A stretch of DNA of 64,000 nt, taken from positions 1 to 64,000 of the forward strand of contig NZ_BMOD01000013.1 of assembly GCF_014646895.1 (NCBI RefSeq), given 5' to 3'. Origin of the DNA: Deinococcus roseus (GTDB taxonomy: Bacteria > Deinococcota > Deinococci > Deinococcales > Deinococcaceae). The translations under genes and the position numbers were made by a program. Of the stretch, positions 43,501-50,866 are shown piece after piece; position 1 is the first letter of the stretch, and the number at the start of each line of letters is the position of its first letter. The notes beneath the pieces are model-generated. The model had not been told where the DNA came from. It saw nothing but the letters and a program-made list of their open reading frames with translations, and did no database searches.

Positions 43501-43770
43501 CAGTTCTGCACGCAATTGCTTTTTGAACATGCGGGCCAGATCCACACCACTGCGGTCCAGTTTTGCCTCCAGTTGCTTGCCAATGATCAGCCTGAGGCTG
43601 TTCAGCTGTTCAAAAGAATCTTTTAGCAGTGCCCAGACATTGGGGCTGAAAAATCCGGTGGCGATGTCCAGTCGCTTCTGGTCGTATTCAGTGATGATGT
43701 TTGAGAGCACCTGATGCAGAAAATGCTGCTCATTGTCGGTATAATCTGGAATCGGCTTGGGCACAGACAT
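40537..43770 (-). CDS. PLD-nuclease / SNF2-helicase fusion protein
   Basis: A 1077-residue protein of a defence island. The N terminus is a phospholipase-D-type nuclease with one HKD motif, HAKAYIFD (His126, Lys128, Asp133) followed by GSSNLT; such domains work as dimers. A superfamily-2 SNF2-like helicase follows: motif I DAVGLGKS (256-263), DESH (337-340), LTATPVNN (369-376), motif V TDVLSEGQNLQ (734-744) and motif VI QRAGRIDRLG (763-772). The C-terminal 250 residues are of unknown fold. It likely translocates on dsDNA and cuts or loads partner nucleases. It is separated from the methyltransferase, HNH and Mrr genes by a toxin-antitoxin-chaperone triplet. Confidence 0.88.
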   Translation of the reverse strand: MSVPKPIPDYTDNEQHFLHQVLSNIITEYDQKRLDIATGFFSPNVWALLKDSFEQLNSLRLIIGKQLEAKLDRSGVDLARMFKKQLRAELESEEFNSRNAQVIDSLISFLKRDAVQVRMFDDPFLHAKAYIFDSYTIVGSSNLTLNGLSHNSELNTVTKQDFYAKCLRNEWYDRFWARSKEYKADLIEVLEKSKFGKHPYTPFDVFLKVLFELYKDTLSSPEEASQQVIELAAFQTEGFRLACKLIEQFGCVMVADAVGLGKSFLGLSLLEEYVVRRRKAGFIPRALVVCPAQLERLVWEPLLERFAIPATVVSMESMGREDFDWRKYVNCDVVLVDESHNFRKPGTGRYTNLMRVISAGKTDKIVALLTATPVNNSIMDLYHQVRLMTRGRESIYAGVGIPDLGIYFKKVAGGRAEFYDFAEHALVRRSRRDVKRRQEQGEKILISGKEIRFPERTLHRIEYSLFDQLGGFYEGFIQRIEGLRLVAYNLEKYKKKEQDDREVIRREALTGIFKTNFLKRLESSVHAFSMSVKNQMEFQKRFYRLLQEHKFLDAGSNRKIEQILRFMASEDDLETNQKLQKLLDALPQVDSKLYDWVKLENDLKKDLEALEWMVQKVQELLTARETHVGKDSKLEEIKNALLQRLKGQETHGKKAIIFSYYHDTADYLYKGLIQDQDWLNDMGQPVIAMISGSTRAEDRNLLIQRFAPKANRGDLDDEAFAKILAQPVDILVCTDVLSEGQNLQDAGFLLNADLHWNPVRMIQRAGRIDRLGSEYETLQIHNVFPERGLDELLKLVSRLEERIWEIDRTVGLDASVLGEAISTRSLDELRRIHAGDQEVLDELEQESELSAADEMRLPLLSALQLIGREYVDELPLGIHSAKAAPENARGVFIALRVGQQMLWRVYPMDLTHSDVMVSRREVYRLIEASQEVPRSAEPAGTAIYPYLTWAIEGVIQESKRQVRKQAFKAPLKGMALDIYRLLSDIKLEFEPEVLDPRVLVQLRYTLEERSLAAYEKEPDLREILKNLKEEGDFLKFVLGLQAFFLDQKLLLEPAGNRITLQEIKENDITLVAYEWLV

Positions 43771-43776
43771 ATTTTA

Positions 43777-43818
43777 ACATAAAGATACGGGGATAAAATA
43801 ATCCCCGTATCTTTATGT
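43777..43818. repeat. perfect 18-bp inverted repeat before the helicase gene
   Basis: Positions 43777-43794 (ACATAAAGATACGGGGAT) pair without mismatch with 43801-43818 around AAAATA. It fills the gap between the chaperone stop (43829) and the helicase start (43770). It may terminate the chaperone transcript, be an RNA-processing site, or be an operator controlling the helicase. Confidence 0.8.
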
Positions 43819-43828
43819 CAGCATTGAA

Positions 43829-44269
43829 TTACACCTTATGTACAGGCAAAATCAGGCCAGGAAAACCCATGCGCAGGCTCAATGAATGCACCATTTCCCT
43901 CAGGTAAGGCCAGAGGTTCACTGGCAAATTCATCCCTGCAAAGACCTCAAAAATCTCTGCTGAGATTTCAAGGTCATTGTTGTATATACCTTCTAGAGTG
44001 ATTTTCATCTGGGCAAAATATTCGGGTTTTGCTGTGGCTTCAATTTGTTGTGAAAGCTTGATGGTGTAAGTCACACATGCACAAAAACCACCTGGGAATG
44101 GATCGAGCTTCGGCTTTGCCGTATGAATCTCAAAACCCAGTATAGCTTCTGGGATGAGTTTTGCTGTCTTTGAAACAGACATGTCTTTTAAAAGCACATT
44201 GACAAGTTCCAGGTGTTGAATAAAAGTGCTGTACTCTTCTGTGGTGGGTAAAACTTTTTTTCTGGCCAT
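43829..44269 (-). CDS. SecB-like chaperone of a toxin-antitoxin-chaperone module
   Basis: About 146 residues. The C-terminal half follows SecB: a FAQMKITLEGIY strand, then NLPVNLWPYLREMVHSLSLR and GFPGLILPVHKV, parallel to the LFPYARE and FPxLxLxPV signature of SecB. Such stand-alone SecB homologues protect a HigA antitoxin in TAC systems (Rv1955-Rv1957 type). It directly follows the antitoxin gene; a GTG at 44299, touching the antitoxin stop, is an alternative start that adds 10 residues. Ribosome sites are weak for both. General SecB function in export is less likely given the context. Confidence 0.78.
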   Translation of the reverse strand: MARKKVLPTTEEYSTFIQHLELVNVLLKDMSVSKTAKLIPEAILGFEIHTAKPKLDPFPGGFCACVTYTIKLSQQIEATAKPEYFAQMKITLEGIYNNDLEISAEIFEVFAGMNLPVNLWPYLREMVHSLSLRMGFPGLILPVHKV

Positions 44270-44299
44270 GTTTGCTTTCTGTCCATGAACAGATGACAC

Positions 44300-44857
44300 T
44301 TACTTTGCCATCTGATGACTGGTTCTATCCTGATACTGGGGCCGAAGTTGCAATTGTACTGCTTTGCTGAAATGTCCCTTCACTTCTGTTGGCTGCTGGA
44401 TCTGAGGCAAATGCAGGTGGGCATCCCGCTGTAAACGCCCCAGAATCACATCTCTGGGCTGCACCCCCATGCAAGTGGCATCCTCTTTGATCTGATGGTA
44501 CAGTGGCTCAGGCACAACCACAGCACGCCTGGCAGCTGCGGTGACAGGAATGAACTCACCATTCACTTCAAGCCCCATCACCAGTTTTGCACCCAACACT
44601 TCCATCAGTTTTTGCAAAGTGTGCAGGGTGTGGTTGTGATCCACATTTTCCCATTTGCTGATCATGGCCTGAGACACCCCCATCTGCTCTGCCAGTGATT
44701 TCTGGTTGTGTCCAGCAGCCTCTCTGGCCTTCTTGAGGGCAAAAGCCAATTCTATGCGCTCGGACTCCTCCTGAGCGATGGCCTGCATTTCAGGGGTGTC
44801 TGGAATCAGAGCCTTCATCCATGCCATGAAATCCTGTTTGCCTTGTTGCTCTTTCAT
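44300..44857 (-). CDS. HigA-type antitoxin with long C-terminal extension
   Basis: A 185-residue antitoxin. The Xre/HTH_3 domain is at about residues 35-90 (ALKKAREAAGHNQKSLAEQ, MGVSQAMISKWENV). Normal HigA proteins stop soon afterwards, while this one goes on for some 85 residues (from GEFIPVTAAARRAV to the end). In TAC systems such a tail is the chaperone-addiction region that makes the antitoxin depend on its SecB-like partner. It overlaps the toxin stop by ATGA, uses AAAGGAAAG as ribosome site, and should bind the palindrome in the module promoter. Confidence 0.85.
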   Translation of the reverse strand: MKEQQGKQDFMAWMKALIPDTPEMQAIAQEESERIELAFALKKAREAAGHNQKSLAEQMGVSQAMISKWENVDHNHTLHTLQKLMEVLGAKLVMGLEVNGEFIPVTAAARRAVVVPEPLYHQIKEDATCMGVQPRDVILGRLQRDAHLHLPQIQQPTEVKGHFSKAVQLQLRPQYQDRTSHQMAK

Positions 44858-45306
44858 TTCTTCTTTCCTTTTCCTGTGCTTTTACTGTTTGCACTTTTCG
44901 GCTTTTTTGCCGGATGGGTACGACGGGGATCATTTTGAGGGAGCAGGGTGTCATACAGTTCCTGCCTGCGTTTGCGTGCAATCACTTTCTCAGACTCTGG
45001 AACCTTATCATTGGCATTTCCTGTTTTGGAAAAACCATGCAACAAATAAAAAGTGGTGCCAATGACTGTGCAATACAGAATTCTTGGATTGTTGGGGGAA
45101 TTTTCAAGGCGCAACTCATAGAGGTTGTCTTCCAGTTTCTTGCTCAGAGGAGGACAGGCACCGAGCCCAACCTCCATGAGCTTTTGCAAACGGGTGAAAA
45201 AGCGTTGCCTTTCTCCGGGCAACAACGAAAGGATGTACTGCTGAACAGGTGACAGTTCCTCTGATCCCTCTGATTGATAATGCTCAATGGTCCACTGAAT
45301 GCCCAT
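44854..45306 (-). CDS. HigB-type toxin (RelE/Gp49 superfamily)
   Basis: A 150-residue protein with the HigB/Gp49-like pattern: PPLSKKLEDNLYELRLEN, PRILYCTVIGTTFYLLHGFSK and the following helix EKVIARKRRQELYD. Toxins of this family cut mRNA at the ribosome. A basic, low-complexity tail of about 25 residues (many Lys, Ser) extends beyond the fold. It is first in the module, 15 nt downstream of a TATACT -10 element, and its stop overlaps the antitoxin start. Toxin-first order is typical for higBA. Confidence 0.85.
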   Translation of the reverse strand: MGIQWTIEHYQSEGSEELSPVQQYILSLLPGERQRFFTRLQKLMEVGLGACPPLSKKLEDNLYELRLENSPNNPRILYCTVIGTTFYLLHGFSKTGNANDKVPESEKVIARKRRQELYDTLLPQNDPRRTHPAKKPKSANSKSTGKGKKK

Positions 45307-45315
45307 TCCATCACA

Positions 45316-45353
45316 CCCCTAGTATATAACCTATAGGTTGTTTTTCCTAGGGG
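45316..45353 (-). promoter_or_regulatory. promoter-operator of the toxin-antitoxin-chaperone module
   Basis: On the minus strand a TATACT -10 element (45321-45326) is next to the 12-bp perfect palindrome AACCTATAGGTT (45328-45339). An outer pair CCCCTAG / CTAGGGG (45316-45322, 45347-45353) brackets both. Antitoxin binding here would shut off the module. Confidence 0.7.
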
Positions 45354-45391
45354 AATGCTCTCACCTCTGGTACATCTCCTGGCTTATGGCG

Positions 45392-46447
45392 TCATCCCTC
45401 TGCTGCCTCAGGCACCAGCACCCAGAGCCGCTTCAGGGGAAGGATGTCCCTGAAAGCCAGCGGCAAACGCTCATAAACCTGCAACAAATGCTGGATCACA
45501 TCGTTGGCATTCCAGAGCCGCACACGGAAAAACTGGCTGCGGTTCTCCGTTCCCACTGAAGAAGTGTAACCACCCCAGGACACAAACAGGCCCTGATCTG
45601 CACCCACACGTTGCATGACGCCTTCCAGTTCACGCACCTCCTGAACCTTGACCTTGTCTGATGTGGCCTTGACCTGCACACACAACCTTGGAGGATCAAA
45701 GCCCAGAGGACCCCGCCCTGCCAGAAGATCAATGCCTCCATCCGCTCCAGGTTTGCTGAACAAAGTGACATATCCCTGGGCTTGCAAAAGGGCATCAATC
45801 AGGCGGGCAAATTCATGCCCTTTGCTATGGTAAACCTGATCCAGACGCTTCTTGATCTGGTCATACGCCACCACCTCAAGGTCTGTCACGGAATCTGCAG
45901 GATCTGCATCTGTGGGAACTACAGACAGGTTTTCTGGAAATGAATGCTGCCCCTGTTGAACCAGAGCCTGATCTGAAGCCTGAAGCAAATTCAACACTTT
46001 CTGCTCTGCATTGTCCCTTTGAATGCGGCACACGGTCATGAAAGCCCCCAGAGAATACAGGAGGCTCTGGTCAAAAGCACTTCTGGGAATTTCCTTCAGC
46101 CAGTCCACCTTGCGGGTGTGCCGCATGTCCTCTGGAAGGTCTGTGCGGTACTCGTAACTGCTGGCAATCCTTCCAATGGCAATGCTTGAAGAGGTCTTGA
46201 GGGGCAACGCCACCAGATCTCCCACCTGAATGAGTGCCTTGAATGCCCACACCTGCCCAAGCCAGTTGATGATGGTTTTGGGTTTCTGTTCGAAATACAC
46301 CCGATCCATCATGTCTTTCAAGGCTTCTTTGCTGTCAAAGCGCCCAAGGTCTGGAAGCTCATTCCACCCAATCACAGCCAGCCCTTGCTCCAGAGCAAAA
46401 CTTTCACGTTCACCCTGGCTGCCTGCACGCACCAGCCAGAGGGTCAT
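45392..46447 (-). CDS. Mrr-like restriction endonuclease with N-terminal sensor-like domain
   Basis: A 351-residue protein. The C-terminal half is an Mrr-type PD-(D/E)xK nuclease: GHEFARLIDALLQAQGY, catalytic Asp240 in ADGGIDLLAG, and QVK at 258-260. The N-terminal 110 residues (MTLWLVRAG to IAIGRIASSYEY) form a separate small domain that looks like PUA/EVE-type readers, possibly for modified bases; this is inference. Such enzymes are type IV-like nucleases. Its ATG overlaps the stop of the HNH gene (ATGA), placing it in the methyltransferase operon. Confidence 0.85.
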   Translation of the reverse strand: MTLWLVRAGSQGERESFALEQGLAVIGWNELPDLGRFDSKEALKDMMDRVYFEQKPKTIINWLGQVWAFKALIQVGDLVALPLKTSSSIAIGRIASSYEYRTDLPEDMRHTRKVDWLKEIPRSAFDQSLLYSLGAFMTVCRIQRDNAEQKVLNLLQASDQALVQQGQHSFPENLSVVPTDADPADSVTDLEVVAYDQIKKRLDQVYHSKGHEFARLIDALLQAQGYVTLFSKPGADGGIDLLAGRGPLGFDPPRLCVQVKATSDKVKVQEVRELEGVMQRVGADQGLFVSWGGYTSSVGTENRSQFFRVRLWNANDVIQHLLQVYERLPLAFRDILPLKRLWVLVPEAAEG

Positions 46448-46926
46448 GGTTCACCTGTGCTTTTACGCATCCATTTTAATTTTTCTCCAAAAAACAACCG
46501 ATCACTGCCTTCAGGCCAGATGATTTTGCTCCTGAATCCTTCCACTGTGGAATCTGATTTCTGCTGGTTGCAAGCCCTGCAGCTCAGCACCAGGTTGTCC
46601 AGGGTGCTGCCACCACCTCCAGCCTTGGGAAGCTGGTGCTCCAGTTCACCCAGACCAAAATCTTCCAGATCATCTGTCAGGTGGATGCCGCAATACCAGC
46701 ATTTGCCATCGCTTTTGCCTGTGATGATTCCTTCACGACCACATTTCTCCACACGGGTGCCGTTGCGTTGCAGAAACTTCTCTGCTCCCAGAAACGTTGG
46801 GAAAGATCTGTGAAGATTGGAGGAGATGAACAGCACCTGCGTTTCTGTTTCACTCCATGTCCGGTAAATTCCGGGCTTGCGACCCACAGAAACAGCATAA
46901 AACCAGCCTTTTTTGTACCTTCCCAT
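46444..46926 (-). CDS. viroplasmin (Cauli_VI/RNase H1-type) domain fused to HNH nuclease
   Basis: A 160-residue fusion. Residues about 8-55 (WFYAVSVGRKPGIYRTWSET, then HRSFPTFLGAEKFLQ) follow the Cauli_VI domain, the N-terminal hybrid/dsRNA-binding domain of RNase H1 and caulimovirus P6. Residues 74-125 are an HNH nuclease with Cys76/Cys79, GELEHQLP (Glu-His), LDNLVLSCRACNQQK with Cys116/Cys119. It starts 3 nt after the methyltransferase stop (GAGGAG as ribosome site) and overlaps the Mrr gene. The pairing suggests a nuclease aimed at R-loops, replication intermediates or other hybrid-containing DNA. Confidence 0.85.
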   Translation of the reverse strand: MGRYKKGWFYAVSVGRKPGIYRTWSETETQVLFISSNLHRSFPTFLGAEKFLQRNGTRVEKCGREGIITGKSDGKCWYCGIHLTDDLEDFGLGELEHQLPKAGGGGSTLDNLVLSCRACNQQKSDSTVEGFRSKIIWPEGSDRLFFGEKLKWMRKSTGEP

Positions 46927-46929
46927 GCG

Positions 46930-49900
46930 TCACTCCTCATCCGGGTCCAGAGAATCACCATCCGTGTGGTCATCCATCTGGTTGTGGGCCTGAATCTTCG
47001 CAAAGGCTGGAGCAGTGAGTTCTTCCACCAGCTCAATTTCCTCTGGGGTGAGACCATACAGTTCATAAACGATCTGGTTCATCTCGTCCAGCCTGGAGTC
47101 ATCTGTGAACTCTTCCAGTTTTCGCTGGATTTCAGGAGAAGGGGTGACAATGGGGATGTTTTCAAGATATGATTTCTTAAATCTAAAAGATGCCCCTTTA
47201 ACAGAGGGGGCATACTTGGTTACCATATAAAAGAAGAATTTGCTATTAAACAAAGAGGTTAACCATTTTTTATCCGGACCAACAGGAATAGCAAAAGCAG
47301 TACAATCTATAGAAGCACCACTTTCATCCCATAAGAATCTAGGGTATTGTGCAATATCCGCAAACACAATTTTAGATCGCTTAAATTCACCATAGTAACT
47401 ACATCTACGCAATTCCCACCAGAATTTTCCCCTGTCAGATCTTTTTGCAAGACGATTTTTAAAGGGTTCTAAATACTTATAAAGCTTAGGATACATATCC
47501 TGGAATCTTCTCTCCGATTCACTTTCTTCTTTGTCATTCACCCAAGCAAATTCAGATTCTGGATCATCACTGCTGTTTAATTGAATTATATATTTATCAT
47601 CATTTGAGTATTTCCACCTTCTTATATTTCTACCTTTTTTGAAAGGTACGATAAATTTTTTATACAATTCATTTTCATTTATAAGATCTCTGAATACATC
47701 ATTATTTATCACGTATACCTCATTCAGCCCGCTCAATAATCCTCTATATATTCCAGATTCTATAAAATCAATGAATTTGATACCTATTTTCTCAACCTTG
47801 TGCATTAAGTCTTGAGTATCCAAATTCCATACTTCATTGTTTCGAATTACACTCAAATTAATATGATGCAATACATGCCTTCCGTAGCTATGAAAATTAG
47901 ACAATTTATCTCTAATAGAATCAACATTGTCTACATTTGTTAATCCTATTAAATTTTTTATTTTGTTCTCCGGTATCACTTCAAGCCTACAAGACTTGAT
48001 TCCATTTCTATTTCCAATTACTATAAGGGGATACGTAGTGGCTTCAAAAATAGGCAGATCTCCAAAATCAATTAGGGTTTCTAGATGTACTTTATCCTTC
48101 AAAAAGCTTCTCAAATTTTTTCCGTAACCGGTCTTCATAAATCTATTAGGAGTAATGTATGCAAAACGCCCTCCATTCTTCAGTAAATTTATAGCTTTAT
48201 TATAAAAATATACATACAAATCGGCTTTATTATTTGCAACATCATTAAAAGATCTTTTTAGAGCCATTTTATATTCCTGCGATAAGTCTTCTTGTCTTAC
48301 ATAAGGAGGATTTCCAATCACAATATCGAATCCTCCATGTCCGCCTTCTTCTATTGATTTCATTACTTCCGCAAAATGTACTCTATGGAGAAAAAAAGGT
48401 AAGGGTTCTTGTTCATCCCAAACTTTTACTCGACGCTTTATTAATTCATTCAAATGAGAACTCAAATCGGTATCACGCTTTATAAGCTTATTCTGTTCAT
48501 CTAAAGCTTTTTTGGCATTTGCTTGCTCAGCTCGATCAAGCATAGAAAACTTTTTATTAAAACGTTTATATTTTTCGCGTATCTCCAAGATTTCCCGATC
48601 CACAATTTGTATACGTTCGTCAATGTATGTTTTAAACAGCAAGCGTTCAAGAGACTGTATTTCATTCCGTAAATTACGACGCTTTTCACTGTTTTGCTCA
48701 TTGAAAAACAACTCATGTTTTTCTTCTATGCGCTGAGCCAGAAAACTTGGGCTGTTCTCATCTACAAAGAGACCTATTTTCTGACTGGTAACATCAAACG
48801 GCTCACCATCAACAGTTTCCAGGAGCCCATCCCCAGCCATCAATTTGTAATCCAGATTGGGCAAGGGCTCCTTGTCTTCTGCATCCACCACCAGAGACAG
48901 CCAAAGCCTGAGGCGTCCAATCTCGATGGCTTCTGGTTTGATGTCTACACCGTACAGACAGTGGTTGATGTATTCGCGTTTCCAGCCTGCCACAACAGAT
49001 GCGTCAGAATTCACACGAACACCCTGTCGGGCTTCTGCCATGGTGCGAATGCGAATCATGGTGTTCAGCACACCCACCAGCATGCTGGCCGTTCCAACAG
49101 CAGGATCCAGCACCCGCACCTTCCCGAGGTGCGCAATGATGTTTCTGGCTTCTTGAAGGGTCAGTTTTGCAGGATCAGCATCGTCCCTGAGCAAAGCCCG
49201 CAGTTTGTCCAGCTCAATGCTGGTTTTTTCATTCAGGTAACGGGTGAGGGTTTCTTCAGCCATGAATTGCACGATTGAACGGGGGGTGTAGAAGGTGCCA
49301 CTCTTTTTGGCCTCTTCCTCTTCCATCATGTTCTCGAAGACTTTCCCCAGCATTTCCGGGTCCAGGCTCACATCCTGCTCCAATGTGCTGCTTTCGGAGA
49401 TGGTGAAGTTGTAGCTGTTCAGGGTGCTCAGGATGCTGTCTGGATTTTTCGGATCGAACAGGCTGTTGGGCATGTTCAGGACAGTGGTCTCAGGGTATTC
49501 GCGTTCAAAAAGACTGCCATTCAGGTAAGGTATGTCTCCAAAAACCTCGTGTGTTCCGGTGCGCTCGGTGTTCAGCACTTCAAAGAAGAGGGGTTCAAGC
49601 AAATGCAGGTAAAACAAATCCCCCTCGGACTTGACCTTCTGGGTGTAAAGGTGGGTCAGGAAGTCCGTGTCATCGTTCAACCAGCCCTTTTTCTGAATGA
49701 AGTACAGAAAGATGATCCGATTGAGCAACCTCTGGGTGAAGGCATGCAGAGATTCCTGATGATCGACCGTGTTCTTTTTCAGTTTGCCAATGCGGGCGTA
49801 GGGGTTCTGGGTTTTGATGGTGTCCCGCACCCGTTCAAAGAGTTGTTTGTAGGTTTTGTAGAACTCTCTGGTGACCCGTTCCACGTCGAAAGCCTGGGTT

Positions 49901-50391
49901 TGCTTCTTGTGGGCTTCCTGGGCAGAGGTGTCTGACTTGATTTCTATTTTCTGCAACACATCCCGGTCATGCTGGGTGGGTTTGCGTGGATTGACTTTCA
50001 GGAGGTTGATGCGAATGTTGTTTTTGTTTTCGCTCTGGGAGCTCACGTAGGGTTTGACAAAAATCACTTCTTCGTAATCTCCAGAAGCCCCTGGGTTGCC
50101 AAAACTCAAAAGGAAGTTGTTGGGTTGCTGCAAGAACTGTTCTGCAACCCGCCGCAGATAAGGTGTATTGAGGTGGTCGGTCTCCACATGAACATGCAAC
50201 AGAGAATCCTGCTGCACCAGCAGGTATACACCTTTGATGTGTTCAGCAGCTTTTCCAGCCAGTTGTGCGTCTTCAGCAGACAGTTTTTCAGGCTCGAATT
50301 CTGGTTCTGCCTTGTACCCCAGTTGATGGTACAGTTCTGCGATTTTTTGAGGGGTCCTCAGGGCTCTCAAGGCATCAAGTTGCAAAGTCAT
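46930..50391 (-). CDS. Eco57I-like DNA adenine methyltransferase (type IIG/BREX-like size)
   Basis: A 1153-residue N6-adenine methyltransferase. Motif X/helix region SGTFYTPRSIVQFM (364-377), SAM motif DPAVGTASM (429-437, differing from the usual DPAxGTG), catalytic NPPY at 694-697 (IVIGNPPYVRQ), then a TaqI-type target-recognition region to about 1075. The N-terminal 330 residues are of unknown function with no clear nuclease motif. Bases about 47165-48730 (residues 554-1075) are strikingly AT-rich, unlike both flanks, so the catalytic/recognition part seems to have been exchanged. AGGAGACCCT precedes ATG 50391. It leads the HNH and Mrr genes. Confidence 0.88.
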   Translation of the reverse strand: MTLQLDALRALRTPQKIAELYHQLGYKAEPEFEPEKLSAEDAQLAGKAAEHIKGVYLLVQQDSLLHVHVETDHLNTPYLRRVAEQFLQQPNNFLLSFGNPGASGDYEEVIFVKPYVSSQSENKNNIRINLLKVNPRKPTQHDRDVLQKIEIKSDTSAQEAHKKQTQAFDVERVTREFYKTYKQLFERVRDTIKTQNPYARIGKLKKNTVDHQESLHAFTQRLLNRIIFLYFIQKKGWLNDDTDFLTHLYTQKVKSEGDLFYLHLLEPLFFEVLNTERTGTHEVFGDIPYLNGSLFEREYPETTVLNMPNSLFDPKNPDSILSTLNSYNFTISESSTLEQDVSLDPEMLGKVFENMMEEEEAKKSGTFYTPRSIVQFMAEETLTRYLNEKTSIELDKLRALLRDDADPAKLTLQEARNIIAHLGKVRVLDPAVGTASMLVGVLNTMIRIRTMAEARQGVRVNSDASVVAGWKREYINHCLYGVDIKPEAIEIGRLRLWLSLVVDAEDKEPLPNLDYKLMAGDGLLETVDGEPFDVTSQKIGLFVDENSPSFLAQRIEEKHELFFNEQNSEKRRNLRNEIQSLERLLFKTYIDERIQIVDREILEIREKYKRFNKKFSMLDRAEQANAKKALDEQNKLIKRDTDLSSHLNELIKRRVKVWDEQEPLPFFLHRVHFAEVMKSIEEGGHGGFDIVIGNPPYVRQEDLSQEYKMALKRSFNDVANNKADLYVYFYNKAINLLKNGGRFAYITPNRFMKTGYGKNLRSFLKDKVHLETLIDFGDLPIFEATTYPLIVIGNRNGIKSCRLEVIPENKIKNLIGLTNVDNVDSIRDKLSNFHSYGRHVLHHINLSVIRNNEVWNLDTQDLMHKVEKIGIKFIDFIESGIYRGLLSGLNEVYVINNDVFRDLINENELYKKFIVPFKKGRNIRRWKYSNDDKYIIQLNSSDDPESEFAWVNDKEESESERRFQDMYPKLYKYLEPFKNRLAKRSDRGKFWWELRRCSYYGEFKRSKIVFADIAQYPRFLWDESGASIDCTAFAIPVGPDKKWLTSLFNSKFFFYMVTKYAPSVKGASFRFKKSYLENIPIVTPSPEIQRKLEEFTDDSRLDEMNQIVYELYGLTPEEIELVEELTAPAFAKIQAHNQMDDHTDGDSLDPDEE

Positions 50392-50866
50392 AGGGTCTCC
50401 TGACAGAAAGCAGCGTGGGAAAATCGTGCTCCATTTTACCGTGCCTTGCCATCCAATTCACCTCTGTGAAAAGAGGAAAGCAAAGGAATTGCCATGTTGA
50501 ATTCTCAGGCCTAAAGTTTGCAAGTGCAACATTCAATCAGATCTGTGCATTTTTACTGTTTCAGACACATAAAGCATTACAAACGTATCCAGTGATAAAA
50601 TAGGGTTTTCTGGTGGTAAGGGATTTCCCTTATGACAGAATGCTTTCAACAGTGTGGATCCATCCCCTACCATAAGAGCCAAACGCGCTGCAAAGAGCGC
50701 AAAATGGCTCAGGGCGTGCTGGCAAGATGAACCAGGAAATCCGGGCAATTCGGCCCTCCCATGTTCTGGGATTGCACCTGCCACTCTTCTGCCCACTTTT
50801 TTGCACAGCGCTGGATACCAGGAACCACAACCCCACAAACCGAGAAAACAAAAGCAAAGGATCCTC
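50392..50866. other. divergent region between methyltransferase and Septu genes
   Basis: 475 bp without a convincing gene. It holds a possible -10 TAAAAT (50596-50601) for the + strand and a 16-bp palindrome TAAGGGATTTCCCTTA (50617-50632), a candidate operator. Frames present here show no family pattern. Confidence 0.5.

Noticed and set aside
40537..50391. Assignment of the island to DISARM or BREX
   Set aside because: No drmA, drmB, pglZ, brxC or brxL-like gene is present, and the PLD and helicase are fused in one protein rather than separate.
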